Assembly (NCBI GenBank): GCA_007128135.1
Contig: SKYA01000076.1
Location: 1-39,054, forward strand
Direction: 5' to 3'
DNA length: 39,054 bases
Source of the DNA: Paracoccaceae bacterium
Lineage (GTDB): Bacteria; Pseudomonadota; Alphaproteobacteria; Rhodobacterales; Rhodobacteraceae
Numbering within the stretch: position 1 is the stretch's first letter; each line of letters begins with the position of its first letter. Below, piece after piece: positions 24,733 through 34,733 of this stretch. A model generated the notes under the pieces. It did not search any database and was not told the origin of the DNA. It saw nothing but the letters and a program-made list of their open reading frames with translations. The translations under genes were made by a program, and so were the position numbers.

Positions 24733-25836
24733 ATGACCAACCCTTCCCTGCTTATCCTGCCCGGAGACGGTATCGGCCCCGAAGTGATGGCCGAGGTGCG
24801 CAAGATCATCGACTGGTTCGGCGCAAAGCGGGGCCTTGCCTTCGACGTGAGCGAGGACCTAGTCGGCGGCGCGGCCTATGATGCGCATGGCACACCGCTG
24901 CATGACGACACCATGGCGCGCGCGCAAGAGGTCGATGCAGTGCTGCTGGGCGCGGTTGGCGGGCCGAAATACGACGCGCTGGATTTCAGCGTCAAACCCG
25001 AGCGCGGATTGCTTCGGCTGCGCAAGGAAATGGACCTTTTCTCCAACCTGCGCCCGGCACAATGCTTTGACGCGCTGGCCGATTTCTCGTCGCTGAAGAA
25101 AGAGGTGGTCGCTGGGCTGGACATCATGATCGTGCGCGAACTGACCTCGGGCGTCTATTTCGGCGAGCCGCGCGGCATCTTCAGGGAAGGCAATGAGCGC
25201 GTCGGCATCAACACCCAGCGCTATACCGAGTCCGAAATCGCCCGCGTGGCGCGCTCGGCCTTTGATCTGGCCATGAAACGGGGCAAGAAGCTCTGTTCCA
25301 TGGAAAAAGCCAATGTCATGGAATCGGGCATCCTGTGGCGTGAGGTCGTGACCGAAGTGGGTCGCGAATACCCCGAGGTCGAACTCAGCCACATGTATGC
25401 CGATGCAGGCGCCATGCAGCTGACACGCTGGCCCAAGCAATTCGATGTGATCGTGACGGACAACCTGTTCGGCGACCTGCTGTCCGATCTGGCCGCCATG
25501 CTGACCGGTTCGCTTGGCATGCTGCCTTCGGCCAGCCTTGGCGCGCCGATGGCCAATGGCCGACCCAAGGCGCTGTATGAACCTGTGCATGGCTCCGCGC
25601 CCGATATTGCCGGACATGGCAAGGCCAACCCGATCGCCTGTATCCTGAGCTTCGCCATGGCACTGCGCTACAGTTTCGACCTTGGAGAAGAGGCCGTCCG
25701 TCTGGAAACCGCCATCGAGCGGGTGCTGGCAGACGGGCTGCGCACGGCCGATCTGATGGGCCCGGAGGGCGGCAGCCCGGTTTCGACCTCGGGAATGGGT
25801 GATGCCATCCTGGCGGCACTGGATGACAGCCTTTGA
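24733..25836 (+). CDS. leuB: 3-isopropylmalate dehydrogenase
   Basis: LeuB oxidises and decarboxylates 3-isopropylmalate with NAD+ in leucine synthesis. The 367-residue protein has [11 protein letters not shown] at 9-19, [17 protein letters not shown] (substrate arginines) at about 94-110, [13 protein letters not shown], the metal-site region [13 protein letters not shown], the family signature [14 protein letters not shown] and the NAD-site [19 protein letters not shown] lies about 8 bases before the ATG. leuC and leuD are not adjacent. A strong terminator follows. Confidence 0.97.
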   Translation: MTNPSLLILPGDGIGPEVMAEVRKIIDWFGAKRGLAFDVSEDLVGGAAYDAHGTPLHDDTMARAQEVDAVLLGAVGGPKYDALDFSVKPERGLLRLRKEMDLFSNLRPAQCFDALADFSSLKKEVVAGLDIMIVRELTSGVYFGEPRGIFREGNERVGINTQRYTESEIARVARSAFDLAMKRGKKLCSMEKANVMESGILWREVVTEVGREYPEVELSHMYADAGAMQLTRWPKQFDVIVTDNLFGDLLSDLAAMLTGSLGMLPSASLGAPMANGRPKALYEPVHGSAPDIAGHGKANPIACILSFAMALRYSFDLGEEAVRLETAIERVLADGLRTADLMGPEGGSPVSTSGMGDAILAALDDSL

Positions 25837-25863
25837 AAAACGCTTTCATCATATGAAAAAATC

Positions 25864-25887
25864 AGGGCGGGATGACCCGCCCTTTTT
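25864..25887. terminator. rho-independent terminator after leuB
   Basis: Stem GGGCGGG / CCCGCCC with loop ATGA is followed by TTTTT. The flanks CATATGAAAAA (25852-25862) and TTTTTCATATG (25883-25893) are also reverse complements, so the structure extends into a longer stem with one bulge and carries T-runs on both strands; it could work in both directions. Confidence 0.88.
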
Positions 25888-26019
25888 CATATGAAAATGA
25901 AATCGTTTTTTGTATGACGAAAAATTCAGCGGAAAATTTTTGATTGTATACCATTGTGCACTGTTTACCTCGGTGAAGTTTTTGCCTATGGTGCGCGCAA
26001 CATCAGAGGGGCTCAGCAC

Positions 26020-28227
26020 ATGACTGACAAGACTGTTCCAGACATCATCTACACCAAGGTTGACGAAGCGCCCGAGCTTGCCTCGGCCTCACTTCTGCCG
26101 ATCGTCCAGTCCTTTGCCGCGGCCGCCGGCATCAGCGTCGGCACGCGCGACATTTCGCTTGCGGGCCGGATCATCTCGGCCTTTCCCGAGCACCTGACCG
26201 AAGACCAGCGCATCAGCGACGATCTGGCGGCGCTGGGCGAACTGGTGAAGACACCTCAGGCCAATGTCATCAAGCTGCCCAACATCTCGGCCTCGGTGCC
26301 GCAGCTTGTGGCTGCCATCCGCGAATTGCAGGGGCAGGGATACGCTCTGCCCGATTACCCCGAAACCCCGCAGACCGATGCCGAGAAGCAGGCGCGCGCA
26401 CGTTATGACGCGATCAAGGGGTCTGCCGTGAACCCCGTGCTGCGCGAGGGCAATTCCGACCGGCGCGCAGCCACTGCCGTGAAACGCTTTGCGCAGGCCA
26501 ACCCGCATTCGATGGGGGTCTGGACACCCGACAGCAAGACCGGGGTTTCCTCGATGCAGGGGTCCGATTTCTTCTCGAACGAGAAATCCGCCACGCTGGC
26601 AGACGCCACCGGGGCAAAGATCGTGCTGGCAGGCGCGGACGGGTCGGAAACCGTGCTGAAGGACGGGCTGTCCTATCCGGCCGGCACAGTGGTGGATGCC
26701 ACCTTCATGTCTGCCCGCGCGCTGAGTGACTTCCTGGAGGCCGAAATCGAGCGCACACGGGAACAGGGCACGCTGTTCTCGCTGCACATGAAGGCGACGA
26801 TGATGAAGGTCTCGGACCCGATCATCTTCGGCCATGCCGTGCGCGCCTGGCTCAAGCCCGTCTTCGAGAAATTCGGTGACGAGATGAAGGCGCTGGGCGT
26901 GAATCCCAATTCGGGGTTGGGCGACCTTCTGGAGCGGGTCAGGGACAAGCCCGAGATCATGGACGAGATCGAAGCCGTGACTGCCGCGCGGCCACCGATG
27001 TACATGGTGGACAGCGATCGTGGCATCACCAACCTGCATGTGCCCTCGGATGTCATCATCGACGCCTCGATGCCCGCGCTCATTCGCGGTGGCGGCAAGG
27101 GCTGGGGGCCGGATGGCAAGGAACATGACACGAATTGCGTCATCCCCGACAATTCCTATGCGCCGGTCTATGACGAGACGATCCGCTTCTTCAAGGAAAA
27201 CGGCGCGCTCGACCCAGCAACGGCGGGCACGGTCCAGAATATCGGTCTGATGGCGCAGAAGGCCGAGGAATATGGCAGCCACCCGACCACCTTCGAGATC
27301 CCCCATGCCGGCACGGTCCGCATGGTGCTTGAGGATGGCACGGTGATCCACCAGCACAAGGTGGAAGCCGGTGACATCTGGCGCTCGGCCTCGACGCGCA
27401 AGGCCCCGATCCAGGACTGGGTGCAACTCGCCATCGACCGGCAGGCCGCGACCGGCTACCGCGCCATCTTCTGGCTGGATGCGAGCCGCGCCCATGACGC
27501 CGAACTGATCGCCTATGTGAAGCCGATTCTGGAAGCCCGCGGCGTGGCCGACCGCTTCGAGATCATGGCCCCGCGCGAAGCCACCCGCGCCAGCCTCGAG
27601 ACGATCACCAGTGGCGAGAACACCATCGCCATCACGGGCAATGTGCTGCGCGACTACCTGACCGACCTGTTCCCGATCCTGGAACTGGCGACCAGCGCCA
27701 AGATGCTGTCCATCGTCAAGCTGATGCAGGGCGGCGGGTTGTTCGAGACCGGAGCCGGTGGCTCGGCGCCGAAACATGTCCAGCAGTTCCTGGAGGCAAA
27801 CCACCTGCGCTGGGACAGCCTGGGCGAGTTCTGCGCCCTGGGCGAAAGTTTCCGCTTTCTGGCGGATACGCAGGGTAATGCGAAAGCCCGTGTGCTGGGG
27901 GATGCCGTCGATGTCGCCACCCAGGGCATTCTGGACAATGGCCATTCGCCCGGGCGCAAGGTGGGCCAGCCCGACAACCGCGACAGCCATTACTGGTTCG
28001 CGCGCTACTGGGCCGAGGCGCTGGCCGCACAGAACGACGATGCCGGACTGGCCGCGCATTTCGCCCCCATCGCTACGGCGCTGGCCGATGGCGAGGCGCA
28101 GATCATCGCCGAATTGCACGAGGGGCGCGGCCAGAAGCTGGACACGGGCGGGTATTACCACATGGACCCGGCAAAGACAGCACAGGCCATGCGCCCGTCG
28201 GCCACGCTGAACGCGGTCATTGGCTGA
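26020..28227 (+). CDS. icd: NADP-dependent isocitrate dehydrogenase, monomeric type
   Basis: This enzyme converts isocitrate to 2-oxoglutarate and CO2, producing NADPH. The 735-residue length and sequence match the monomeric (IDH-II) class, not the usual 400-residue dimeric enzyme. Characteristic segments include [28 protein letters not shown] near residues 140-150, [30 protein letters not shown] and [13 protein letters not shown]. The ATG at 26020 gives [10 protein letters not shown], the expected start; upstream in-frame codons are unsupported. The 130 bases before it are AT-rich, with GTATAC and GTGCAC palindromes, and probably hold the promoter. The lhgO gene overlaps the 3' end by 8 bases. 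Confidence 0.96.
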   Translation: MTDKTVPDIIYTKVDEAPELASASLLPIVQSFAAAAGISVGTRDISLAGRIISAFPEHLTEDQRISDDLAALGELVKTPQANVIKLPNISASVPQLVAAIRELQGQGYALPDYPETPQTDAEKQARARYDAIKGSAVNPVLREGNSDRRAATAVKRFAQANPHSMGVWTPDSKTGVSSMQGSDFFSNEKSATLADATGAKIVLAGADGSETVLKDGLSYPAGTVVDATFMSARALSDFLEAEIERTREQGTLFSLHMKATMMKVSDPIIFGHAVRAWLKPVFEKFGDEMKALGVNPNSGLGDLLERVRDKPEIMDEIEAVTAARPPMYMVDSDRGITNLHVPSDVIIDASMPALIRGGGKGWGPDGKEHDTNCVIPDNSYAPVYDETIRFFKENGALDPATAGTVQNIGLMAQKAEEYGSHPTTFEIPHAGTVRMVLEDGTVIHQHKVEAGDIWRSASTRKAPIQDWVQLAIDRQAATGYRAIFWLDASRAHDAELIAYVKPILEARGVADRFEIMAPREATRASLETITSGENTIAITGNVLRDYLTDLFPILELATSAKMLSIVKLMQGGGLFETGAGGSAPKHVQQFLEANHLRWDSLGEFCALGESFRFLADTQGNAKARVLGDAVDVATQGILDNGHSPGRKVGQPDNRDSHYWFARYWAEALAAQNDDAGLAAHFAPIATALADGEAQIIAELHEGRGQKLDTGGYYHMDPAKTAQAMRPSATLNAVIG

Positions 28228-29428
28228 ACGACACGACCCCGCGCCGGTCCTTGACGCGGCGATCATCGGCGCGGGAATTGTCGGTGCGGCGGTGGCGGCG
28301 GAGCTTGCCCGCCGCCATCCGGGCTGGCGTCTGCTGGTGCTGGAAAAGGAAAGCGCCCCGGCCCGGCACCAGACCGGGCGCAACAGCGGCGTGATTCATT
28401 CCGGCGTCTATTACACGCCCGGCAGCCTGAAGGCGCAGCTTTGCCGCGCCGGGCTGGAGCAGACCTATGCTTATTGCCGCGCGAAGGGCATCCCGGTCGA
28501 GCAGCGCGGCAAGCTGCTGGTCGCAACGGATGCGCAGGATCTGGCCCGGCTGGATGCGCTGGAGGCGCGGGCGGCCGCGAATGAGGTGACCGCCGAGCGG
28601 CTCGACCGCGCCGGGTTGCAGGCGCATGAGCCGCATGTCGCGGGGCTGGGCGCGCTGCGCATCCCGGCGACGGGGATTGTCGATTATGTGGGCATGACCC
28701 GTGCGCTGCTGGCCGAGGTCGAAACTGCGGGGGGCGAGTTGCGCTTTAGCACGGCGCTGACGGCGCTGGAGCCGCGCGGGGGCGTGTGGCATCTGCGCTG
28801 GCCCGGTGGCGGGGCAACAAGCGCGCGGGTGGTGCTGTGCGGCGGGTTGCAGTCGGACCGGCTGGCGCGCATGGCGGGGCTTTCGAGCGACCTGCGTATC
28901 CTGCCGTTCCGGGGCGATTATTACACGCTGCCTGCCGCGCGCGCGGGCATCGTGCATCACATGATCTATCCGGTCCCTGACCCGGCGCTGCCCTTTCTGG
29001 GTGTGCATCTGACCCCGATGATCGACGGGCGCATCACGCTTGGCCCCAATGCCGTGCTGTCACTGGCGCGCGAGGGCTATGGCAAGGCCTCGGTCAATCT
29101 GCACGATGCGCGCGAGGCGCTGAGCTATCCCGGCCTGTGGCGGGTGCTGGCGCGGTATCCGCGCGCGGTGGCGGGCGAACTGGCGAGCGCGCTCTCGCGG
29201 CGGCGCTATCTGCGGCTGGTGCAGCGCTATTGCCCGTCGCTGACACTGGCCGACCTGACGCAGCACCATGCGGGCAACCGCGCGCAGCTGATGCGCCGCG
29301 ACGGCATGCTGGTCGATGATTTCCTGATCCTCTCGGCCCCCGGCCTGACGGCTGTGCTCAATGCGCCCTCGCCCGCTGCGACCAGCGCGCTGCCGATTGC
29401 GGCGCATATCTGCGACCGGGTGGACTGA
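28220..29428 (+). CDS. lhgO: L-2-hydroxyglutarate oxidase/dehydrogenase family protein
   Basis: This 402-residue FAD enzyme of the DAAO superfamily would oxidise L-2-hydroxyglutarate back to 2-oxoglutarate. The dinucleotide-binding motif is GAGIVG at 17-22, followed by VLEKE at 40-44 and the LhgO-typical [21 protein letters not shown] at about 52-72. The C-terminal part has the flavin-contact segment [19 protein letters not shown]. The only plausible start is TTG at 28220, which overlaps the icd stop by 8 bases; no ATG occurs near the N-terminus and no strong ribosome-binding site is seen, so expression probably depends on coupling to icd. GC content is higher than in icd. Confidence 0.87.
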   Translation: MAERHDPAPVLDAAIIGAGIVGAAVAAELARRHPGWRLLVLEKESAPARHQTGRNSGVIHSGVYYTPGSLKAQLCRAGLEQTYAYCRAKGIPVEQRGKLLVATDAQDLARLDALEARAAANEVTAERLDRAGLQAHEPHVAGLGALRIPATGIVDYVGMTRALLAEVETAGGELRFSTALTALEPRGGVWHLRWPGGGATSARVVLCGGLQSDRLARMAGLSSDLRILPFRGDYYTLPAARAGIVHHMIYPVPDPALPFLGVHLTPMIDGRITLGPNAVLSLAREGYGKASVNLHDAREALSYPGLWRVLARYPRAVAGELASALSRRRYLRLVQRYCPSLTLADLTQHHAGNRAQLMRRDGMLVDDFLILSAPGLTAVLNAPSPAATSALPIAAHICDRVD

Positions 29429-29438
29429 GCGCGCGGGC

Positions 29439-30320
29439 TCAGGCGCGCGCTTCGTCCAGCAGGCCGCGCAGATAGGCGCCATAGCCGGTCTTGTCATAGA
29501 TCCGCGCGCGCTGGTTCAGGTCATCCGGCGTGATCCAGCGGTTGCGGAAGGCGATTTCCTCGGGGCAACCGACTTGTGTGCCCTGCCGGTCCTGCAGGGT
29601 GCGCACGAAATTGCCCGCGTCCAGCAGGCTGGCATGGGTGCCGGTATCCAGCCAGGCATAGCCGCGCCCCATCAGTTCGACATGCAGCGCGCCGTCGCGG
29701 CGGTAGCTTTCCAAGAGATCGGCGATTTCCAGTTCGCCACGCTCCGAGGGCTGCACCGCGCGCGCACGCTCGGGGGCGCTGCTGTCCAGGAAATAGAGCC
29801 CGGTGACAGCATAGTTCGAGGGCGGCTGCGCCGGTTTCTCGACAATCTCGCGCACCTCGCCCGCGGCCGAGAAGGCGACGACGCCGTAGCGTTCGGGGTC
29901 GCGCACGCGGTAGCCGAAGACAGTGCCGCCCGTGCGGCTGTCGGCAGTGGCCATGATTTCTGGCAGGCCGTGGCCGAAGAAGATGTTGTCGCCCAGCACC
30001 ATGGCCGAGGACGCGCCGTTGAGGAAGGAATCGGCAAGCAGATAGGCCTGCGCCAGCCCTTCGGGGCGGGCCTGCACGATCCATTCCAGCGCCAGCCCCC
30101 ATTGCCGCCCATCCCCCAGCAGGCGCTGGAACTGGGCCTGATCCTCGGGCGTGGTGATGACGGCGATCTCGCGGATCCCTGCCAGCATCAGCACCGAGAG
30201 CGGGTAGTAGATCATCGGCTTGTCATAGACCGGCATGAGCTGTTTCGACACGCCCTGCGTGATCGGCCACAGCCGCGAGCCGGTGCCGCCCGCCAGAATG
30301 ATGCCCTTGCGCCGGGTCAT
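29439..30320 (-). CDS. rfbA: glucose-1-phosphate thymidylyltransferase
   Basis: RfbA (RmlA) joins glucose-1-phosphate and dTTP to dTDP-glucose, the first step of dTDP-L-rhamnose synthesis. The 293-residue protein begins [19 protein letters not shown] with the nucleotide-binding motif at 10-19, then QLMPVYDKPMIYYPLS, a metal-site aspartate in LGDNIFFGHG, EKPAQPPSNYAVTGLYF and AWLDTGTH. Its ATG overlaps the rfbD stop (ATGA). It is the last gene of the nucleotide-sugar operon and ends 10 bases from the convergent lhgO. Confidence 0.96.
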   Translation of the reverse strand: MTRRKGIILAGGTGSRLWPITQGVSKQLMPVYDKPMIYYPLSVLMLAGIREIAVITTPEDQAQFQRLLGDGRQWGLALEWIVQARPEGLAQAYLLADSFLNGASSAMVLGDNIFFGHGLPEIMATADSRTGGTVFGYRVRDPERYGVVAFSAAGEVREIVEKPAQPPSNYAVTGLYFLDSSAPERARAVQPSERGELEIADLLESYRRDGALHVELMGRGYAWLDTGTHASLLDAGNFVRTLQDRQGTQVGCPEEIAFRNRWITPDDLNQRARIYDKTGYGAYLRGLLDEARA

Positions 30321-31165
30321 GGCTGTCCTTTCAGATCGGTGATGGTCTGCGTCAGCGCCGCGCGCCAATCGGGCTGCGCCAGCCCAACCTGTTGAAGTGT
30401 GCGACAGTCCAGCCGCGAATTGAGCGGGCGGCGCGCGGGGGTGGGGTAGTCGGCGCTGGGGATGTCCTCGATGGTGCAGGCAAGCCCGGCCCCGGCCATG
30501 ATGGCGCGGGCAAAACCGGCCCAGCTTGTGGCGGGGGTGCCTGCGAAATGATAGGTGCCCGATGCCTCGGGCGCGCGCTGCAGCAGGTCGGCCAGATGCA
30601 GGCAGGCCCCGGCAATGGCGCGCGCAGGCGTCGGCCCGCCGATCTGGTCGGCCACAACCCGCAGGCTGTCGCGTTCGGCCCCGAGCCGCAGCATGGTGCG
30701 CAGGAAATTGTTGCCATGGGCCGAAAACACCCATGAGGTGCGCAGGATCGTGTGGACAGCGCCGGTCTGGCGCACGCCCTGCTCGCCCGCCAGCTTCGAG
30801 CGCCCATAGGCCCCGAGCGGGGCCGTGGGGTGATCGGGGGCAAATGGTGTGTCGCCTGCGCCGTCAAAGACGTAATCGGTCGAGATATGGACCAGCGGAA
30901 TGCCCAGCGCGGCGCAGGCCCCGGCCATGGCCGCGGGGGCGCCCGCGTTGATGCGCATGGCCAGCGCCTCCTGCTCTTCGGCGCGGTCAACCGCGGTATA
31001 GGCGGCGGCATTGATGACAGCGCGCGGGGCAAGCGCGCGGATGGTGGCGGCACAGGCGGCAGGGTCGGACAAGTCAGCCTGATCGCGGTCGAGAAAGCTG
31101 GCCTCCGGGGCCAGCCGCGCCAGTTCGCGCGCGACCTGCCCTGTCTTGCCGAAAACAAGGATCAT
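30317..31165 (-). CDS. rfbD: dTDP-4-dehydrorhamnose reductase
   Basis: RfbD (RmlD) performs the last step, reducing dTDP-4-keto-L-rhamnose to dTDP-L-rhamnose with NAD(P)H. The 282-residue short-chain dehydrogenase shows FGKTGQVA at 5-12, [10 protein letters not shown] at 93-102 and the catalytic Y120-x3-K124 in [10 protein letters not shown]. The ATG at 31165 overlaps the rfbB stop (ATGA), and its own stop overlaps the rfbA start in the same way. An in-frame upstream extension lies inside rfbB and is not used. Confidence 0.95.
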   Translation of the reverse strand: MILVFGKTGQVARELARLAPEASFLDRDQADLSDPAACAATIRALAPRAVINAAAYTAVDRAEEQEALAMRINAGAPAAMAGACAALGIPLVHISTDYVFDGAGDTPFAPDHPTAPLGAYGRSKLAGEQGVRQTGAVHTILRTSWVFSAHGNNFLRTMLRLGAERDSLRVVADQIGGPTPARAIAGACLHLADLLQRAPEASGTYHFAGTPATSWAGFARAIMAGAGLACTIEDIPSADYPTPARRPLNSRLDCRTLQQVGLAQPDWRAALTQTITDLKGQP

Positions 31166-32205
31166 GGCGCGACCCCCAGCCGCTGGCCCACGCCCTTGCG
31201 TGCCAGCAGGGGGCGCCACCAGTCCTCGTTCTCCAGATACCATGCCACAGTGCGCCGCAGCCCCTCCTCGACCGTGACCGAGGGCCGCCAGCCCAGTTCG
31301 TCACGGATGCGGGCGGGGTCAATCGCATAGCGCGCATCATGGCCGGGGCGATCAGTGACAAAGGTGATCTGATCGGCATAGGACCCGCTGGCTTTGGGCC
31401 GCTGTAGGTCGAGGATCGCGCAGAGCGTGCGCACCAGTTCCAGATTGCTGCGCTCGTTCTCGCCACCGATGGTATAGCTGCGCCCCAATGCACCCTTTTT
31501 CAGCACCAAAAGCAGGGCATCGGCGTGATCCTCGACATAGAGCCAGTCACGGACATTCGAGCCGTCGCCATAGATCGGCAGCGGCTTACCTGCCAGCGCA
31601 TTGAGGATGATGACCGGGATCAGCTTTTCGGGGAAGTGGTAGGGGCCGTAATTGTTGGAGCAATTCGTCATCACCACTGGCAGGCCATAGGTATGGTGCC
31701 AGGCCGAGACCAGGTGATCGCTGGCCGCCTTGCTGGCCGAATAGGGCGAGCGCGGGTCATAGGGCGTGGTTTCGCAGAACCGTCCTGTCGGGCCGAGCGA
31801 GCCGAAGACCTCGTCAGTGCTGATATGGTGGAAGCGGAACGCCTGGGGGCGGCCCCGGTCTTGCCAGTAGGCGCGCGCGGCCTCGAGCATCTCGTAGGTG
31901 CCGTTGATATTGGTCGAGATGAAATCTCCCGGCCCGTCGATCGAGCGATCGACATGGCTCTCGGCGGCAAGGTGCATCACGGCATCGGGTCGATGAGTGG
32001 CAAAGATGCGCGTCAGCGCCGCACGGTCGCGGATATCGGCATGCTCGAAGGCATAAAGCGGGCTGTCTGCCACGCACGAGAGGTTGTCTAGGCAGGCAGC
32101 ATAGGTCAGCGCGTCGAGATTGACCACCTGATGACCGCGCGCAACCGCCAGTCGGACCACTGCCGAGCCGATGAAGCCGGCACCGCCTGTAACCAGCAAT
32201 TTCAT
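31162..32205 (-). CDS. rfbB: dTDP-glucose 4,6-dehydratase
   Basis: RfbB (RmlB) converts dTDP-glucose to dTDP-4-keto-6-deoxyglucose using bound NAD+. The 347-residue protein has the Rossmann motif GGAGFIG at 7-13, the catalytic T130-D131-E132 in ISTDEVFG, and Y155-x3-K159 in [12 protein letters not shown]. The ATG at 32205 lies 9 bases after the rfbC stop. It is followed by rfbD with a 4-base overlap. Confidence 0.97.
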   Translation of the reverse strand: MKLLVTGGAGFIGSAVVRLAVARGHQVVNLDALTYAACLDNLSCVADSPLYAFEHADIRDRAALTRIFATHRPDAVMHLAAESHVDRSIDGPGDFISTNINGTYEMLEAARAYWQDRGRPQAFRFHHISTDEVFGSLGPTGRFCETTPYDPRSPYSASKAASDHLVSAWHHTYGLPVVMTNCSNNYGPYHFPEKLIPVIILNALAGKPLPIYGDGSNVRDWLYVEDHADALLLVLKKGALGRSYTIGGENERSNLELVRTLCAILDLQRPKASGSYADQITFVTDRPGHDARYAIDPARIRDELGWRPSVTVEEGLRRTVAWYLENEDWWRPLLARKGVGQRLGVAP

Positions 32206-32214
32206 GTCACCTGC

Positions 32215-32769
32215 CTATGGGTCGTAATGAAAGGGCGAGTCGAAATCGTCAAACGGGGTGGCCTGTGCATCTTTGTCCGAAAGCAGGGGCGTGCGGGTTG
32301 GCCAGTCGATCGGCAGGCTGTTCCACAGTACGGCACCATCGCATTCGGGGGCGTAGAAATCGGTGCATTTGTAAGTGATTTCCGTATCGGGCAAAAGTGT
32401 GACGAAGCCGTGCAGAAAGCCGGGCGGCACCCAGAGCTGCCGGCCATTGGCCTCGGTCAGTTCCACGCTGACCCATGCGCCGTAATGCGGCGAGCCGCGC
32501 CGTGCATCGACCGCGACATCCAGCAGCGCCCCGCGCGCGCAGCGCACCAGCTTGCCCTGCGCATGGGGCGGGCGCTGGTAATGCAGCCCCCGCAGCGTTC
32601 CGGCCTGCGCCGACATGGAATGATTGTCCTGCACGAATTCCGGCAGGCAAACCCCCGCCTGTTCCAGCGTGCGCGTGTTCCAGCTTTCGCTGAACCATCC
32701 ACGGGCATCGCCGAAGCGTCGGGGGGTCAGGACGAGCACCCCGGGGAGCTTGGTCGGTGTGATCTCCAT
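32215..32769 (-). CDS. rfbC: dTDP-4-dehydrorhamnose 3,5-epimerase
   Basis: RfbC (RmlC) epimerises C3 and C5 of the keto-sugar. The 184-residue cupin protein contains the catalytic base H63 in LRGLHYQRPP, the strand GKLVRCARGALLDVAVD, and the second-half motif WVPPGFLHGFVTL followed by ITYKCTDFY. Length and order match the family. It precedes rfbB by 9 bases, and a hairpin element (32800-32833) separates it from manC upstream. Confidence 0.96.
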   Translation of the reverse strand: MEITPTKLPGVLVLTPRRFGDARGWFSESWNTRTLEQAGVCLPEFVQDNHSMSAQAGTLRGLHYQRPPHAQGKLVRCARGALLDVAVDARRGSPHYGAWVSVELTEANGRQLWVPPGFLHGFVTLLPDTEITYKCTDFYAPECDGAVLWNSLPIDWPTRTPLLSDKDAQATPFDDFDSPFHYDP

Positions 32770-32799
32770 GCAGGCTCGCTGTCATTGCTTCGGGACATC

Positions 32800-32833
32800 G
32801 CGCGCCCGTGGCGGGCGCGCTGCGCGAGTATGT
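32800..32833. repeat. hairpin with GAGTAT tail between manC and rfbC
   Basis: A perfect 9-base stem (GCGCGCCCG / CGGGCGCGC, loop TGG) is followed by TGCGCGAGTATGT on the plus strand. The GC hairpin plus GAGTAT layout resembles the element at 20681-20712. It lies in the 113-base manC-rfbC gap, so it would fold in the operon message and could lower or adjust expression of the downstream rfb genes. Confidence 0.55.
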
Positions 32834-32882
32834 CGGCTCTGCCACCGGGGCTCAAGGTCGAATATGGGTGCGCCCTGGCGGT

Positions 32883-34331
32883 CTAGCCCTTTGCCCCCTG
32901 CCCGCGGGCATAGACATCATCGTAGCGGATGATGTCATCTTCGCCCAGATAAGCGCCGGTCTGCACCTCGATCAGCACCATAGGCAGCTTGCCGGGGTTT
33001 TCCAGCCGGTGCCTGGCGCCAAGCGGAATATAGACGGACTGGTTTTCGCTGAGCAGTTGCACTGTCTGGTCGATGGTGACACGCGCCGTGCCCTCGACCA
33101 CAATCCAGTGTTCCGCCCGGTGGTGATGGCATTGCAGGCTGAGCGCGGCGCCGGGGTTCACGACGATACGCTTGACCTGGAAGCGCGCGCCAACCACGAG
33201 GCTTTCATACCAGCCCCAGGGCCGATAGTCGCGCGGCAATGTCTCGGCCTGGGGGGCGCCCGCGTCCCGAAGCGCCGTGACAGCGAGTTTCACATCCTGC
33301 GCGCGGTCCTTGTGGGCGACCAGAACCGCATCGGGCATGGCCACGGCGATGATGTTCTCCAGCCCGATCCCGACCAGGTGCTGATCGGCGGATTCGGCGC
33401 GCAGCATGGTGTTCCTGCAGTCGATGGCCGTCGCCGGGCCGGTCGTGACCATGCCCGTTTCATCGGGTCCGCTCTCGCGCCAGACCGCATCCCAGCCGCC
33501 CAGGTCGGACCAGACCCCGGCATAGGGGAGCACGCTGAGATTGCGCGCGCGCTCCATCACGGCATAATCGATCGAGATATCCTCGATGGCGTGCCAGGAC
33601 TCTGGCGCCAGCCTCTTGAAGCCCAGATCCTGCGTGCTGCCCTGCAACGCAGCCTCGGCCCCGGCGAGGATCGCGGGCGCGTGTTCGCGGAAAGCGGCGA
33701 GAATGGCGGTTGTCGAGAACAGGAAGATACCGGCATTCCACAGATGCCTGCCCCCGGCAAGCAGTTCGGCGGCTGTCTCTGCGTCGGGCTTCTCGACAAA
33801 GGCGCGCAGGGGCAGGGTCAGGGGCGGGAAATCCGGCTCGGGCGGTTGCGCCAGTTCGAGCCAGCCATAGCCTGTTTCCGCCCGGTCGGGGCGGATGCCG
33901 AATGTCACCAGATCCCCTGCCAGGGCCGACGGCGCCCCGGCGTGAACCGCGGCGCGAAAGCGGTCGGCATCGGGGATGACATGATCGGAGGGAGAGACCA
34001 GCATCAGCGCACCGGGCGCACGCGCCTCGAGCGCGAGGGCGGATGCGCAGATTGCCGGGGCAGTGTTGCGCGCGCCCGGTTCGATCAGGATCGCGGCGGG
34101 CGCAATTTCCAGCGCGGCGAGTTGCTCGATCACGATGAAGCGGAAATCTGCGCCGGTGATGACCATCGGCGGGGCGAATCCCGGCCCCGACAGCCGCCGC
34201 GCAGAGGCCTGAAACAGGCTGTCCGTACCCGTGATATGGGCGAATTGCTTGGGGTGGGATTTGCGCGACAGCGGCCAGAGCCGCGTGCCCGAACCACCAC
34301 ATAGAAGCAGCGGGTGAATGTCTTGCGTCAT
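32883..34331 (-). CDS. manC: mannose-1-phosphate guanylyltransferase / mannose-6-phosphate isomerase
   Basis: This 482-residue bifunctional type II enzyme supplies GDP-mannose. The N-terminal nucleotidyltransferase domain (about 1-290) begins LLLCGGSGTRLWPLSRKSHPKQF with the motif at 11-20, and includes FVEKPDAETA and WNAGIFLFS. The C-terminal cupin isomerase domain (about 340-475) has RPWGWYESL, the metal-site strand QCHHHRAEHWIVVEGTARV and YIPLGARHRLENPG. It is the first gene of the minus-strand sugar-nucleotide run. The ribosome-binding site before the ATG is weak. Confidence 0.95.
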   Translation of the reverse strand: MTQDIHPLLLCGGSGTRLWPLSRKSHPKQFAHITGTDSLFQASARRLSGPGFAPPMVITGADFRFIVIEQLAALEIAPAAILIEPGARNTAPAICASALALEARAPGALMLVSPSDHVIPDADRFRAAVHAGAPSALAGDLVTFGIRPDRAETGYGWLELAQPPEPDFPPLTLPLRAFVEKPDAETAAELLAGGRHLWNAGIFLFSTTAILAAFREHAPAILAGAEAALQGSTQDLGFKRLAPESWHAIEDISIDYAVMERARNLSVLPYAGVWSDLGGWDAVWRESGPDETGMVTTGPATAIDCRNTMLRAESADQHLVGIGLENIIAVAMPDAVLVAHKDRAQDVKLAVTALRDAGAPQAETLPRDYRPWGWYESLVVGARFQVKRIVVNPGAALSLQCHHHRAEHWIVVEGTARVTIDQTVQLLSENQSVYIPLGARHRLENPGKLPMVLIEVQTGAYLGEDDIIRYDDVYARGQGAKG

Positions 34332-34733
34332 ATGAGAATACCCGTGGATCCCTGCCTGCTATCGTGCCGAAGCACGGCTCCGGTGTCACGCGCGTTGAAG
34401 CGAAGGGGCTTCGCAGGCGGACGATGCGGCCCGGGGCACGGTTTCGGCACTGTCTTCAATCTTGTTCCGGCGTGATGGTGCCGCCTTTCCTGTGCTGCCG
34501 CGCCTGACTCTTCCTACACTCTTCGGTTGTCACTGGGCAAGTCATCTGCCCCGCCCGGAATGTCGCATGACTTTTCGCACGACCGGACAACGGCGGGGCC
34601 GCCCGTTCCGGCGGCACCCGCCCGTCGCCATGGCCCGGGTTCTGAACAGCGCGCTTGTGATCCCGAAAGGATGGCTTTATCCCGGTGGTGCTGCATCTGG
34701 GTGCAGTGCGGGGTGAATTTTCGGGGTGAGTTG
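34332..34733. other. 402-base divergent intergenic region, manC/galU
   Basis: No gene is supported here; an 84-codon open frame at 34462-34716 has no ribosome-binding site or family features. On the minus strand, 34376-34363 reads CGTGC-TTCG-GCACG, a stem with the very stable cUUCGg loop, about 32 bases before manC. On the plus strand a small stem (CTGCA / TGCAG, 34691-34706) lies shortly before galU. Both promoters must lie here, but I see no convincing consensus pair. Confidence 0.5.

Noticed and set aside
25940-25965. GTATAC and GTGCAC palindromes before icd as a defined operator
   Set aside because: They are six-base palindromes in AT-rich sequence with no matching regulator nearby, so chance is likely.
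26089-28383. 764-codon minus-strand open frame opposite icd
   Set aside because: It mirrors icd codon by codon, is rich in His/Arg/Gly as antisense translations are, and matches no family.
29361-30395. 344-codon plus-strand open frame running from the end of lhgO over rfbA
   Set aside because: It overlaps rfbA entirely in antisense and shows no family features.
32808-34304. 498-codon plus-strand open frame opposite manC
   Set aside because: Antisense shadow of a full-length bifunctional enzyme gene.
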